Positions 30,427 to 39,315 of a stretch of 64,000 nt of DNA are shown piece after piece; within the stretch, counting starts at the first letter, position 1, and every line of letters begins with the position of its first letter. Below the pieces are notes generated by a model that was given only the letters and a program-made list of their open reading frames with translations, did not search any database and was not told where the DNA came from. The stretch is from the NCBI GenBank assembly GCA_036557785.1, contig DATBGZ010000037.1, positions 62,001 to 126,000 of the forward strand, read 5' to 3'. A program made the position numbers and the translations under genes. This stretch comes from DATBGZ01 sp036557785 (GTDB lineage: Bacteria; Actinomycetota; Actinomycetes; Mycobacteriales; Micromonosporaceae).

Positions 30427-31098
30427 TCAGGGCGAGGCGTCCCGTTGGCGCCGACGCCTTCGGCGCGGAAGCTCGCCTGCGATCGGCGACCAGTAGTACG
30501 GAATGAATGCGGCAATGACCGCAATTCCGAGCGGAGGGAGCAGCGCGCCGAGCAGGGTTCCGGTGGCGATCCAGGCGAGCGCGAGCTGAAACCTGCCGGC
30601 GATCGCCTTCACGCCGGCGGCGTCGATCGTCGCCACGAGCAGCCGCCGGCCACGACGTGCGTGCCACCAGATCAGATTGAAAAGGGTCGCTGCCAGTTCA
30701 AAGGTCAGGCCGTGCACGACGACCGCGGTCCGCTGTCCATGCCCCTCGCGCAAAGCCTGGGCCAGGACCGAGGCGGCGAAGGGCAGGAAGGCGACGTCCA
30801 TCAGCAGCACGGTATTCAGGAACAGCACCAACCGGTCGGCACTGCGGATCTGGTCGAACATGACGTGGTGGTTGGCCCAGATCTGGCCGATCAACATGAA
30901 GGTGACCACGTAGATCAGGTACGACGGCCACAGCGCCACGAGGCCTTGGAGCAGGTGCTGGCTGTCCTGTGGCGGGCGGATCTCAAGGACGAGCAGCGTG
31001 ACCGCGATGGCGATAACTCCATCGCTGAAGGCGACCAGGCGCTTGGTGTCGCGTTCGACCCCGAACGGGGTCGAGCTTCGATCCGGGCGCTGTGCCAC
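30427..31098 (-). CDS. TMEM175-like potassium channel (DUF1211)
   Basis: 223 aa with about six transmembrane helices. The first carries the family signature RLVAFSDGVIAIAVTLLVLEI, followed by IWANHHVMFDQI in TM3. Bacterial TMEM175 proteins form K+-permeable channels as tetramers. The C-terminus is highly basic (RRRRRRQR). It is probably leaderless, from a TACTGT hexamer 6 nt before GTG 31098. A second member of the family lies at 48021-48632. Confidence 0.9.
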   Translation of the reverse strand: MAQRPDRSSTPFGVERDTKRLVAFSDGVIAIAVTLLVLEIRPPQDSQHLLQGLVALWPSYLIYVVTFMLIGQIWANHHVMFDQIRSADRLVLFLNTVLLMDVAFLPFAASVLAQALREGHGQRTAVVVHGLTFELAATLFNLIWWHARRGRRLLVATIDAAGVKAIAGRFQLALAWIATGTLLGALLPPLGIAVIAAFIPYYWSPIAGELPRRRRRRQRDASP

Positions 31099-31110
31099 CC
31101 AAGCACAGTA
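31099..31110 (-). promoter_or_regulatory. -10 element of a leaderless promoter (TMEM175-like gene)
   Basis: Minus-strand TACTGT (31110-31105) is 6 nt from GTG 31098. Confidence 0.5.
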
Positions 31111-31165
31111 GTCGTCGCCAACCTCAGGTGTCGCCGGATGAACCGTCGCTCAACCGCCGGGCAAG

Positions 31166-31187
31166 TCACTAGTTAGTAAGTAGTAAC
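31166..31187. promoter_or_regulatory. candidate TetR operator/promoter
   Basis: AT-rich TCACTAGTTAGTAAGTAGTAAC lies just before the TetR start. It contains the imperfect palindrome GTTAGTAA/GTAGTAAC (31172-31187) and an ACTAGT centre. Position and composition suit autoregulation. Confidence 0.5.
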
Positions 31188-31195
31188 ATGCCAGC

Positions 31196-31768
31196 GTGGC
31201 TGTACGGATGAGCGGGGCCGAGCGTCGGGCTCAGGTGCTGTCGTTCGCCGCGGCGGAGTTCGCGGCGCACGGGTTGTATGGCGCATCGACGGATGCGATC
31301 GCCCATGCGGCCGGGATCACGCAGGCGTACGTCTTTCGCATGTTCGGGACGAAGAAGGCCTTGTTCTTGGAGTTGGTGGGAGCCGCTTTCGAGAAGTTCA
31401 TCGATGGGATGCGGGAGGCGGCCGGCGACGCGACGGGCCTGGCGGCGCTCTCGTCCATGGGCGCCCAGTACTACAGCCTGCTCGCGGACCGCACCAGCCT
31501 GCTGCTGCAGTTGCAGGGCCTCGCGGCGTGCGGCGATGAGGAGGTCCGGGACGCTGTGCGGTCCTGTTTCGCACGCATGTGGGACACGGTCGCGGACATC
31601 ACGGGCTTGGCCCCGGTGACAGTGAAGTCGTTTCTGGCGTTCGGCATGCTGCTGGACGCCGCCGCTGCTCTGGACGTTGATCGGATCGACCAGGCGTGGG
31701 CCGCGGGGATGCGGACCCGCATCAACCCGGGCCTGTTCGAGCACATCACGGCGGGCACGAATCGGTGA
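31196..31768 (+). CDS. TetR-family transcriptional regulator
   Basis: 190 aa from GTG 31196. N-terminal HTH: RAQVLSFAAAEFAAHGLYGAS, then AGITQAYVFRMFGTKKALF. The C-terminal ligand domain has a helix set typical of drug-efflux repressors. The stop overlaps the MFS transporter start (GTGA). The coupled pair and upstream operator suggest repression of the transporter until a substrate binds. Confidence 0.92.
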   Translation: MAVRMSGAERRAQVLSFAAAEFAAHGLYGASTDAIAHAAGITQAYVFRMFGTKKALFLELVGAAFEKFIDGMREAAGDATGLAALSSMGAQYYSLLADRTSLLLQLQGLAACGDEEVRDAVRSCFARMWDTVADITGLAPVTVKSFLAFGMLLDAAAALDVDRIDQAWAAGMRTRINPGLFEHITAGTNR

Positions 31769-33165
31769 GCCCACCGCGCGATCCCTCGCTCGCACGCGAC
31801 CGGGCCGCAGGTCGGCTCGGCGTGGCCCTGGTGTGCGTCGCACTCGTGGTCGCGGTGGTGGGCAGCCTGGGGGCACCGTTGATCACTCCGGTGGCGACGA
31901 GCCTGCATGTGTCCCTGGCCGCCGCGCAGTGGACGTTGACAGTGACCTTCTTCACCGGCGCGATCGCCGGCCCGGTGCTGGGCAGACTCGGTTCCGGCCC
32001 ACTGCGGCGAGGCACGACTCTGGTCTCACTCGCCATCGTCGTGCTCGGTGGCGCACTGACCACGGCCCCGCTGCCGTTCCTGTTTCTGCTGCTCGGGCGT
32101 GGCATGCAGGGGCTCGGCCTCGGCGGGGTGGCGTTGCTCATGGGCGTGGCCCGGACCCACCTTCCGGCCCAACGCTCCGCCTCGACGATCGCCGCGCTGG
32201 CCGTCGCGTCGACAGTCGGCATCGGCGTGGGCTACCCGCTCATCGGTCTGGTGGACCAACTCGCGGGACTTCGCGTCGCGTACGGGCTGGGCTTCGCGCT
32301 CTCCGCTGGCGCGCTCGTCATCGCGTGGCGTGCCCTGCCCGTCGAAGCCTCCGGGCCCCGGCCGCGCATCGACGTCGCCGGGGCGAGCCTGCTCGGGGCG
32401 GGAACGCTCGGTCTGCTCGTGGTGATCGCCGAGGCCGCCGTGTGGCGCCGGCCATGGATGGGCGTGAGCATTCTCATCGCGTCGGTCGTGGTCCTCGCCG
32501 TGTGGGTGCTGGTCGAGCTACGCGTTTCCGCGCCACTGGTGGACCTGCGGCTGCTCGGGCGGCCCTGCGTGCTCCGCGCCAACGTCGCGATGCTGATCGC
32601 CGGGGTGGGCATGTACCTGCTGTTCAGCCTCCTGACCCGCTACCTGCAAACCCCCGCCGGGGCGGCCTATGGATTCGCCCTGCCCGGTGTCGCCGCCGGC
32701 GCCGCCCTCATCCCCTTCTCTGTGCTCGGATTCGTCGCCGGCAAAGTCCTGCCCGGCCTTGTTGCACGTGTCACCGAGCAATGGGCATATGCGCTTTCGG
32801 CGATCACCGTGGTGGCCGCCGCGGCCGTGTTCGCGACCGCCACCGGATCACTCGCCGCCGTCCTGACCGCGATGGCGCTGCTCGGGTTCGGGGTCGGCGG
32901 CGTCTCCGCCGTGATGCCCAAACTCGTTCTCATCGACGTACCCGACGCCGAGACGGCCAGCGTGCTGTCGATCAACCAGATCCTGCGCAGCATCGGCTTC
33001 AGCATCGGCAGCGGCGTGGCCGGCCTCCTTCTCGCCGCCGCCACACCCACGGACGCGCTGCTGCCCACGCGGGCCGGCTACGTCATCGCTGCCCTCTGGG
33101 CACTGCCGCCACTCGCGGTCAGCGCCCTGTTCATCCTCGCCGGCAGGCGGCCCAGCCGCCCCTGA
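31765..33165 (+). CDS. MFS multidrug efflux transporter (DHA2-like)
   Basis: 466 aa from GTG 31765, coupled to TetR. About fourteen hydrophobic segments, with the MFS motif-A-like loop GRLGSGPLRRGTT and motif B/C region LLGRGMQGLGLGGVALLMGVAR. It probably exports toxic organic compounds by proton antiport. The N-terminal tail is short and basic. The TetR neighbour controls it by inference. Confidence 0.9.
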   Translation: MSPPRDPSLARDRAAGRLGVALVCVALVVAVVGSLGAPLITPVATSLHVSLAAAQWTLTVTFFTGAIAGPVLGRLGSGPLRRGTTLVSLAIVVLGGALTTAPLPFLFLLLGRGMQGLGLGGVALLMGVARTHLPAQRSASTIAALAVASTVGIGVGYPLIGLVDQLAGLRVAYGLGFALSAGALVIAWRALPVEASGPRPRIDVAGASLLGAGTLGLLVVIAEAAVWRRPWMGVSILIASVVVLAVWVLVELRVSAPLVDLRLLGRPCVLRANVAMLIAGVGMYLLFSLLTRYLQTPAGAAYGFALPGVAAGAALIPFSVLGFVAGKVLPGLVARVTEQWAYALSAITVVAAAAVFATATGSLAAVLTAMALLGFGVGGVSAVMPKLVLIDVPDAETASVLSINQILRSIGFSIGSGVAGLLLAAATPTDALLPTRAGYVIAALWALPPLAVSALFILAGRRPSRP

Positions 33166-33215
33166 CCCAGCGCGGCCAGGACATCGTGGGCGCCCGAGAG
33201 GCTGGTCTCGGCAAT

Positions 33216-33230
33216 CCTGGCGAGGCCAGG
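33216..33230. terminator. short hairpin between convergent genes
   Basis: CCTGGC-GAG-GCCAGG forms a 6-bp stem between the MFS gene end and the convergent unknown gene end. Confidence 0.3.
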
Positions 33231-33276
33231 TAGTGGTGGGTCAGCTCTGTCCACATGCGAGTACCGCGGGTGCCGG

Positions 33277-34641
33277 TCAGCCGGCCAGGTCGGGAAGGAG
33301 CCGCTGCACCAGCGTCGGATCGGCGAGGGCACGCCGATAGCTCTGGGCGGCGACCGGGTCCTTCGCCGGGTCCGGACGGTTCTCCGGGTTGCGGCTCGCG
33401 GCTCGGACCAGGCCGGCTTCTGTCCGGTCCCGGGCGAGGAATGCGTCGTCCGGCGGCATGCCAAATTGATCGATGAGGAGGCGCTCGAGGTCGTCGGCCG
33501 GGGTGTCGCGCAGAGCCGCCCGCAGCACGACGTCGACGAGTTCGGCGACATCGTGGCCGGGCGGTAGCCATACGCTCAGGTCCTCGGTGTGGTACGTCCC
33601 CACGAACTTCGCCGGGCGTGCCTTCGCGAGCCGGGCCGCCGCGTCGTCGGGTGATAGCTGGCTGTCGATGCGCAGTGTCGGCCGCATCAGCGGATAGACC
33701 CGGCCGCTCGGCCATGTGAGTCGCTGGGCCAGCGGATCGAGGATAATGACTCGCTCGCCCTCGAACAGGGGAATCTCGGCGGGGTGCGCCAAGGTCCGAT
33801 CCCAGCCGTACGGATCGGCGAGGGTGAACTGTGCGAGCACGCCGCCCGGGGGTTCCGGGTTTCCGGTGCCGTCGGCTGCGGCGGTCATCTCGGCCGTCGG
33901 TGGTGTGCCCGGCAGCAATCCCGCGTCGGCATCGCCGATCAGCGCCGCCGCCAGCAGCGTCTGCAGCTGGGCGTTCTCGCCGATGCCTGCGATCGTGAGG
34001 CGGTAGCCGCGCCCGGTTGGCCGGTGCAGCACCACCAGCGGTGCGTCGTCGAGGACCAGCAGCAGCCCGTGCAACCAATCGGCGTCGGGCATCTCGTCGC
34101 GGATCGACTCCACCGCCGTGAGCAGTCGGGCGCGCTGCGGGAGAGCGGCACGTATGTCGGGACGCTGCGCCAGGTAGAGCACGGGCTGCACCCAGTCTGC
34201 GCCCTCGAACCACGCCTGCACCAACGACAGCGCGTTCGCCGCTCGGTCTGCCACGATTGTTGTGAACCTGTCGATGGCGGGCTCGGCTGCGACGTGGTCG
34301 GTCGGTGATGGCGGCTCGCCCAGCACCTCGCGGTGCAGCACTGCGAACTGTGCCGCCAACTCCATCGCCTGGCAGGCCCGCTCAACGAGGACCTCGAGCA
34401 CAGGCGGGGTGTCGGCCGCCCTGCCCGCCATGCTGCCCACAAGCCGGGCCAACTGTGCCCCGATCCCTAACGGGATCTCCCGCAGCACCGGCGCGAGCCG
34501 CACCAGGGCCGCGGTGAGGTCGTCAGGGGCCGCGGACCGTACGGCCTGGCGGAGGTCCTGGAGGGCCGCGCGGTAGGCGGACCCGTCCTGGGCCCCGACC
34601 GCCACCGCCACACGGTCGGCCGCGACGGCCGGCGAGATCAT
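33277..34641 (-). CDS. uncharacterised 454-aa protein
   Basis: Start ATG 34641 is favoured over 34674 because TACGAT lies 6 nt upstream (leaderless). I do not recognise a family. The N-terminal half is helical (VAADRVAVAVGAQDGSAYRA; LQDLRQAVRSA), the middle has WLHGLLLVLDDAPLVVLHRPTG, and the C-terminal part has VIILDPLAQRLTWPSGRVYPLM and a DDLERLLIDQFG helix. It has no signal peptide, membrane segment or Cys cluster, and its pattern looks like a soluble multi-domain cytoplasmic protein. It stands alone between an MFS gene and an acyl-CoA dehydrogenase. G/C-rich third positions support real coding. Confidence 0.75.
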   Translation of the reverse strand: MISPAVAADRVAVAVGAQDGSAYRAALQDLRQAVRSAAPDDLTAALVRLAPVLREIPLGIGAQLARLVGSMAGRAADTPPVLEVLVERACQAMELAAQFAVLHREVLGEPPSPTDHVAAEPAIDRFTTIVADRAANALSLVQAWFEGADWVQPVLYLAQRPDIRAALPQRARLLTAVESIRDEMPDADWLHGLLLVLDDAPLVVLHRPTGRGYRLTIAGIGENAQLQTLLAAALIGDADAGLLPGTPPTAEMTAAADGTGNPEPPGGVLAQFTLADPYGWDRTLAHPAEIPLFEGERVIILDPLAQRLTWPSGRVYPLMRPTLRIDSQLSPDDAAARLAKARPAKFVGTYHTEDLSVWLPPGHDVAELVDVVLRAALRDTPADDLERLLIDQFGMPPDDAFLARDRTEAGLVRAASRNPENRPDPAKDPVAAQSYRRALADPTLVQRLLPDLAG

Positions 34642-34653
34642 GTGACGATCGTA
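34642..34653 (-). promoter_or_regulatory. -10 element of a leaderless promoter (454-aa gene)
   Basis: Minus-strand TACGAT (34653-34648) is 6 nt from ATG 34641. Confidence 0.5.
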
Positions 34654-34686
34654 TCGGGCTGGCGGCGTATCCACCGGTTGGGCGAC

Positions 34687-35832
34687 TCAGACGAGCGCAC
34701 CCTTGACGCCGAGCGCGTGCCGGCCGGTCTCGACCAGCGTGTCCTCGGGCGTGAGCGGGTGGAACTTGGCCGCCCGGATGTCGCGGTAGCACCGTTCGAT
34801 GATCGAGCCCTTGAAGAACGCCGATCCGCCGGCGAGGTCCATGGCAAGGTCACAGACTTCGACGCCGGCCTCAGTGACCTCGAGCTTCGCCGACATCACC
34901 GCGAGGTAGGTCTCGTGGGACGGGCTGGGGTCGTCGCCGACCGCGGCCAGTGCACCATCGAGCGCCCACGAGGCGATGCGCAGCTTGTGCCGCATGAGAC
35001 CGAGATGGCGCTGCACGAGAACGCTCTCGGCCTTCGGCGCGGCGGCGAGCGCGGCGCGATAGGCGGCCTCGGCCACACCGAGGTAGGCGCCCGAGATGAT
35101 CGGGAACGCGATCTCCGAGATGACCTGCAGCGGCGGGTCGACGACGCCGTACGGGCGGTTGGCGAGCACTCGATCATCGGGCACGAACACGTCGTCGAGC
35201 ACGATGTCGTTGCTCGCGGTGCCGCGCATGCCAAGGGTGTTCCAGTTGTCAGCGACGCTCACGCCCGGTGATCCGATCGGGACGGCGACGTTGAGCACCC
35301 GGCGGCCCTGCTCGGGATCGTCGTAGGTGAACATCGTCGCCATCACCGCGCCGCGGCTCGACTGGCTGGCGAAGCGCTTGTGGCCGCTGACCCGGTAGCC
35401 GCCCTCGACCCGGACCGCCTCGCCGCGCGGGTGCGTGTAGTCGCCGCCGCCGGTCGAGACGAGCACGATGCCCTCCTCGGCGACCCGGCGCAGGGTGGCC
35501 TCTGCACCGGGCATGTCGCGCCGGTATCGCCACGCGGTGAACGCGACGACGTGCTGGTGCATGGCGCTGGCGAGTGCGGTCGACCCGCAGTGGTGGCCGA
35601 GCTCGCGCTGCAGGGCCGTGAGCTGCGCGATGGTGGCGCCGTCGCCACCGAGTTCGGCGGGCACGCCCGCCTTGAGGATGCCGGCGTCGCGCAGCGCGTC
35701 GTAGGCCTCCGTCACGAAGCTGCCTTCGGTGTCGTGGCGGGCGGCGTGCTCGGCGAGCGTGGCGCCGACGATCGCGGCGCGCTCCAACAGATCGGAGGTC
35801 TGCCGAGAGTGGGGAACAGTCGTCGTGGTCAT
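34687..35832 (-). CDS. acyl-CoA dehydrogenase-family protein without canonical catalytic Glu
   Basis: 381 aa. The three-domain ACAD fold is clear: N-terminal helices, a beta domain (VSGHKRFASQSSRGAVMATMF; GMRGTASNDIVLDDVFVP) and C-terminal helices ending in RCYRDIRAAKFHPLTPEDTL. Where catalytic ACADs have an IYEG-type Glu, this protein reads KFHPLTPED. It may therefore use a different base or be a flavin monooxygenase-like member of the superfamily, as DszC/HsaA relatives are. It is divergent from an HxlR regulator with a 108-bp shared promoter region, so it is probably that regulator's target. Confidence 0.85.
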   Translation of the reverse strand: MTTTTVPHSRQTSDLLERAAIVGATLAEHAARHDTEGSFVTEAYDALRDAGILKAGVPAELGGDGATIAQLTALQRELGHHCGSTALASAMHQHVVAFTAWRYRRDMPGAEATLRRVAEEGIVLVSTGGGDYTHPRGEAVRVEGGYRVSGHKRFASQSSRGAVMATMFTYDDPEQGRRVLNVAVPIGSPGVSVADNWNTLGMRGTASNDIVLDDVFVPDDRVLANRPYGVVDPPLQVISEIAFPIISGAYLGVAEAAYRAALAAAPKAESVLVQRHLGLMRHKLRIASWALDGALAAVGDDPSPSHETYLAVMSAKLEVTEAGVEVCDLAMDLAGGSAFFKGSIIERCYRDIRAAKFHPLTPEDTLVETGRHALGVKGALV

Positions 35833-35940
35833 GCCGCCCAGTCTCGGTGGAGGCCATGGCCGCGCCTAGTCCACGATCGTGACCTAACTGGTCCCGAATC
35901 AGGACTACTCGCCGCGTGCGAGGGCTGCCACGATCGGCCC

Positions 35941-36684
35941 ATGCCTGACTACGGCGACTACTGTCCCGTCCAGCTCGCCGCCGAGGTCGTCGCGGACCGA
36001 TGGACGCCATTGATCATCCGGGAGATGGTGCTCGGCAACACCCGGTTCAACGACATCGCGCGAGCCATGCCGGGAATCTCGCGCTCGCTGCTCGTCCAGC
36101 GCCTGCGCCATCTCGAGAAGCACGGGGTGGTCGAGACCTGGCCCTCGCCCAGCGGGCGCGGCAGCGAATACCACCTCACCGCGGGCGGGAAGGACCTCGG
36201 ACGGGTCATCGACGCGATGGCGCGGTGGGCGATCGAGTGGCTCTTCGAGGAGATCCGACCGCACGATGTGCCACCCTCAACGCTGATGTGGTGGATGCAC
36301 CGGCGGATCAACGCGGACGCGCTGCCGCCCAACCGTACGGTGCTGGAGTTCCGGCATACCGCGCCGCAGCAGTTGACCATCTGGCTGGTCCTCGACCGGG
36401 CAGCGGTATCGGTGTGCCTGCAGCACCCGGGCTTCGACAGCGACGCCATCGTCACCTCGACCACCGCCGACCTCGCCGACGTGTTCCAGGGTTACCGCAC
36501 GTGGGGCGAGGCCGTGACCGAGGGCAAGATCGAGGTCGCCGGGCCGCCCCGGGTCACGTCGGCCATCCCGCGATGGTTCGCGTGGAGCCCGTGGAGCGAC
36601 GTCACCCGGGAACGAGCGCTTCGCGCCACCGCCCCAGAGCGTGCCGCGACCCGCGGCCGGCGGGCGAGCGCGGCGAGCCGATGA
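35941..36684 (+). CDS. HxlR-family regulator with C-terminal SCP2-like domain
   Basis: 247 aa from ATG 35941; the upstream open frame is antisense to the ACAD gene. N-terminal HxlR winged helix: DYCPVQLAAEVVADRWTPLI, a Cys at residue 8 in the usual HxlR redox position, and SRSLLVQRLRHLEKHGVVE. The C-terminal 130 residues resemble a sterol-carrier-like domain (LEFRHTAPQQLTIWLVL; DLADVFQGYRTWGEAVTEGKIEV), which could bind a lipid-like ligand. It probably regulates the divergent ACAD-family gene. Confidence 0.88.
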   Translation: MPDYGDYCPVQLAAEVVADRWTPLIIREMVLGNTRFNDIARAMPGISRSLLVQRLRHLEKHGVVETWPSPSGRGSEYHLTAGGKDLGRVIDAMARWAIEWLFEEIRPHDVPPSTLMWWMHRRINADALPPNRTVLEFRHTAPQQLTIWLVLDRAAVSVCLQHPGFDSDAIVTSTTADLADVFQGYRTWGEAVTEGKIEVAGPPRVTSAIPRWFAWSPWSDVTRERALRATAPERAATRGRRASAASR

Positions 36685-36694
36685 CGATGAGGCC

Positions 36695-38317
36695 CTAGAA
36701 GGTCTCGGGTACCATCTCGATGGCACCGCACGGGCACTCCGCCGCGCAGATGCCGCATCCCTTGCAGTAGTCCAGGTCGATGGCGTAACGCTGGCCCGGA
36801 CCGAGCTTGATCACCGCGTTGTCCGGGCACATGCCGTAACAGTTGTCGCACTCGAAGCAGTTGCCGCAGGACAGGCAGCGGCGGGCCTCGAACACGGCGG
36901 TGTCCTCGTCGAGTCCCTGCACCACCTCGTCGAATGTGGACACTCGACGGGCGGCATCCAGTTGTGGCCGGACCGTGGCCGGGGCGTCCGAGTAGTACCA
37001 GGGGTGCAGGCGCTCCGCGGTCGCCAGGCGATGCCGGTCGGGGCCCCGGTACGCGTCGCCGCGCAGCCATGCGTCGATCTGGCGCGCCGCTGTCTTGCCC
37101 TGCCCGATCGCCGAGGTGACCGTCCGGTCGTTGGTGGTGGCGTCGCCACCGGCGAAGACTCCGGGCCGGCCGGTCATCAGGTCCGGACCGACCACGACGC
37201 TGCCGTCCACCACACCGACACCGTCCACATGGGACACCATGGCCTGGTCGACGTCCTGCCCGATCGCCAGCACCACACTGTCGACCGGCAATTCCTCGAA
37301 CTCGCCGGTTGGCTGCGGCCGTCCGTCCGCGTCCAGCCGCATCCGCTCGATGCGGACGGCGCCGGAGTCCGCGTAGGCGATCGTCGACAGCCACCGCATC
37401 CGTACGCCCTCGGCCAACGCCTCCTCGACCTCGACGTCGGCGGCCGGCATCACCGCGCGCGTGCGCCGGTAGACGACGAGCGCGTCGGTCGCGCCGAGGC
37501 GCCGGGCGGTACGCGCGGCGTCCATCGCGGTGTTCCCGCCGCCATAGACCACCACGCGCCGGCCCAGCGACGGCGCCTGCCCATCTGAGACGGCGTGCAG
37601 CACGCCGAGTGCGTCGAGGATGCGGGCCGAGTCGCCCGCCGGCAGGTAAGCGCGCTTGCCGAGCTGGGCGCCGATCCCGAGGAACGCGGCGTCGAAGCCA
37701 CTCAGCTCGGCCTCCAGATCGTCGACGCGACGACCGAGCTCGAGCACGACGCCGAGCTCGACCAGGCGAGCGACCTCCAGGTCGAGCACGTCCCTCGGCA
37801 GCCGGTACGCGGGAATGCCGTACCGCATGAGGCCGCCGGCCTGTTCGCCGGCATCGCGGACGGTGACGTCGTGGCCGAGCAGGCGCAGGTGATACGCGGC
37901 CGACAGCCCAGCCGGGCCGGCACCGACGACCAGGACGCGATGGCCGGACGCCGGCGCGGAGATCTCCACCGTCCACCCCTGGCGCAGCGCCTCGTCGCCG
38001 AGGAATCGCTCGACGGAGTTGATGCCGACGGCTTCGTCGATGGTCGCCCGGTTGCAGGCCGTCTGGCATGGGTGGTAGCAAACGCGCCCCATGATGGCCG
38101 GGAACGGGTTGTCCCGCATCAGCTCCCGCCACGCGGACCGGTAGTCGCGCTCCTCGGCGTGATAGAGCCAACGCTGGATGTTCTCCCCGGCCGGGCAGGC
38201 ATCGTTGCACGGCGGGAGCAGGTCCACGTAGATCGGCCGATCGGTCCGCCAGCTCCCCGTGTGATTGGCGCGACTCGATGCCGGCGGCAGGGTGATCGCG
38301 AACGGCTCGCCCATCAC
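36695..38317 (-). CDS. GltD-like NAD(P)H oxidoreductase fused to 2x[4Fe-4S] ferredoxin, OFOR operon
   Basis: 540 aa (GTG 38317; ATG 38314 also possible). The N-terminus has the GltD/DPD-type cysteines (PPCNDACPAG and RVCYHPCQTACNR). It continues with FAD loop VVGAGPAGLSAAYHL and NAD(P)H loop VVVYGGGNTAMDAARTARRLG. The last 80 residues form a PorD-like ferredoxin with CLSCGNCFECDNC and CKGCGICAAECPCGAI clusters. Electrons from the oxidoreductase could thus reach NAD(P) through this chain without free ferredoxin. It is the last gene of a gamma-alpha-beta-delta operon and is coupled to beta by a stop-start overlap. Confidence 0.88.
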   Translation of the reverse strand: MMGEPFAITLPPASSRANHTGSWRTDRPIYVDLLPPCNDACPAGENIQRWLYHAEERDYRSAWRELMRDNPFPAIMGRVCYHPCQTACNRATIDEAVGINSVERFLGDEALRQGWTVEISAPASGHRVLVVGAGPAGLSAAYHLRLLGHDVTVRDAGEQAGGLMRYGIPAYRLPRDVLDLEVARLVELGVVLELGRRVDDLEAELSGFDAAFLGIGAQLGKRAYLPAGDSARILDALGVLHAVSDGQAPSLGRRVVVYGGGNTAMDAARTARRLGATDALVVYRRTRAVMPAADVEVEEALAEGVRMRWLSTIAYADSGAVRIERMRLDADGRPQPTGEFEELPVDSVVLAIGQDVDQAMVSHVDGVGVVDGSVVVGPDLMTGRPGVFAGGDATTNDRTVTSAIGQGKTAARQIDAWLRGDAYRGPDRHRLATAERLHPWYYSDAPATVRPQLDAARRVSTFDEVVQGLDEDTAVFEARRCLSCGNCFECDNCYGMCPDNAVIKLGPGQRYAIDLDYCKGCGICAAECPCGAIEMVPETF

Positions 38318-39315
38318 GGCTCCTTCTTCTCGATCAGTCCAAACCGGCGGATGGTGCGGTCGGCCCGGGCCTGGATCCGTGCGATGAGGTCGTCCCGGCG
38401 GACCGGGTCGAACAGGTGGCGGTAGCGGTTCTGCTGGCGCAGGTACTCCTCGACCGGCGCCTGCCGGCGGATCGGGCTCACGCCCGTTACCCGGCCGTGC
38501 TCGGCCTCGAAGACCGGGAACAAGCCGCTTTCTGTCGCGAGTCGAGCGATCCGGATGGTCTGGCTCGCCGCCGTGCCCCAGCCCAAGGGACAGGGGACGA
38601 GCACGTGCAGGTACCGGGCGCCGTGCAGCCCCATGGCCCGCTGCACCTTGGCCTCCAGGTCACGCAGGTCCGCCACGGTGGCCGTGGCCACGTACGGGAT
38701 CTCGTGTGCCATGGCGATGAAGGGGGCGAACTTGCCCTGGCCGAAACGGTTGCCGGGATTGGCGTCGACCACCGGCGTCGTCGTGGTCCGGGCCGCGGGC
38801 GGGGTCGCGGCCGAGCGCTGGACGCCGGTGTTCATGTACCCCTGGTTGTCGTAGCAGACGAAGAGCACGTCGTCGTTGCGCTCGAACAGACCCGAGAGAC
38901 AGCCGAAGCCGATGTCCACGGTGCCGCCATCGCCGGCCTGCCCGATCACCCGCACGTCCGTTCGGCCCTTGACGGCCAGGGCGGCCGCCACCCCGGCGGC
39001 CACCGCCGGCGCGTTCCCGAAGAGCGAGTGCAGCCAGGCGACCTGCCACGCACTCTCCGGGTACGGAGTGCTGAACACCTCCAGGCAGCCGGTCGCGTTG
39101 ACGGTAACGAGGTTCCCGCCAGTGACGCGCATCGCGGCATCCAGGACGTACCGCGCGCCCAGGGCCTCGCCGCAGCCCTGGCAGGCACGATGGCCGCAGG
39201 TGATGGCGTCGGTGCGTCCTGCATCGGCCTGGACCGAGCGCTGGTCCGGCTCCAGCAGCCGGTTGCCGACCGCGAAGCTGCCGGTCTGATAGAACTTCAC
39301 CCGCTGGGCGGTCAT
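38314..39315 (-). CDS. porB: 2-oxoacid (pyruvate-type):acceptor oxidoreductase beta subunit
   Basis: 333 aa from ATG 39315, overlapping the alpha stop by ATGA. The PorB fold has RACQGCGEALGARYVL with the CxxC for a [4Fe-4S] cluster, GCLEVFS as a third Cys, and the TPP-Mg motif GDGGTVDIGFGCLSGLFERN with NQGYMNTG. It carries thiamine diphosphate and catalyses oxidative decarboxylation of a 2-oxoacid to acyl-CoA together with alpha and gamma. Pyruvate is most likely from the sequence type, but the substrate is not proven. Confidence 0.9.
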   Translation of the reverse strand: MTAQRVKFYQTGSFAVGNRLLEPDQRSVQADAGRTDAITCGHRACQGCGEALGARYVLDAAMRVTGGNLVTVNATGCLEVFSTPYPESAWQVAWLHSLFGNAPAVAAGVAAALAVKGRTDVRVIGQAGDGGTVDIGFGCLSGLFERNDDVLFVCYDNQGYMNTGVQRSAATPPAARTTTTPVVDANPGNRFGQGKFAPFIAMAHEIPYVATATVADLRDLEAKVQRAMGLHGARYLHVLVPCPLGWGTAASQTIRIARLATESGLFPVFEAEHGRVTGVSPIRRQAPVEEYLRQQNRYRHLFDPVRRDDLIARIQARADRTIRRFGLIEKKEP

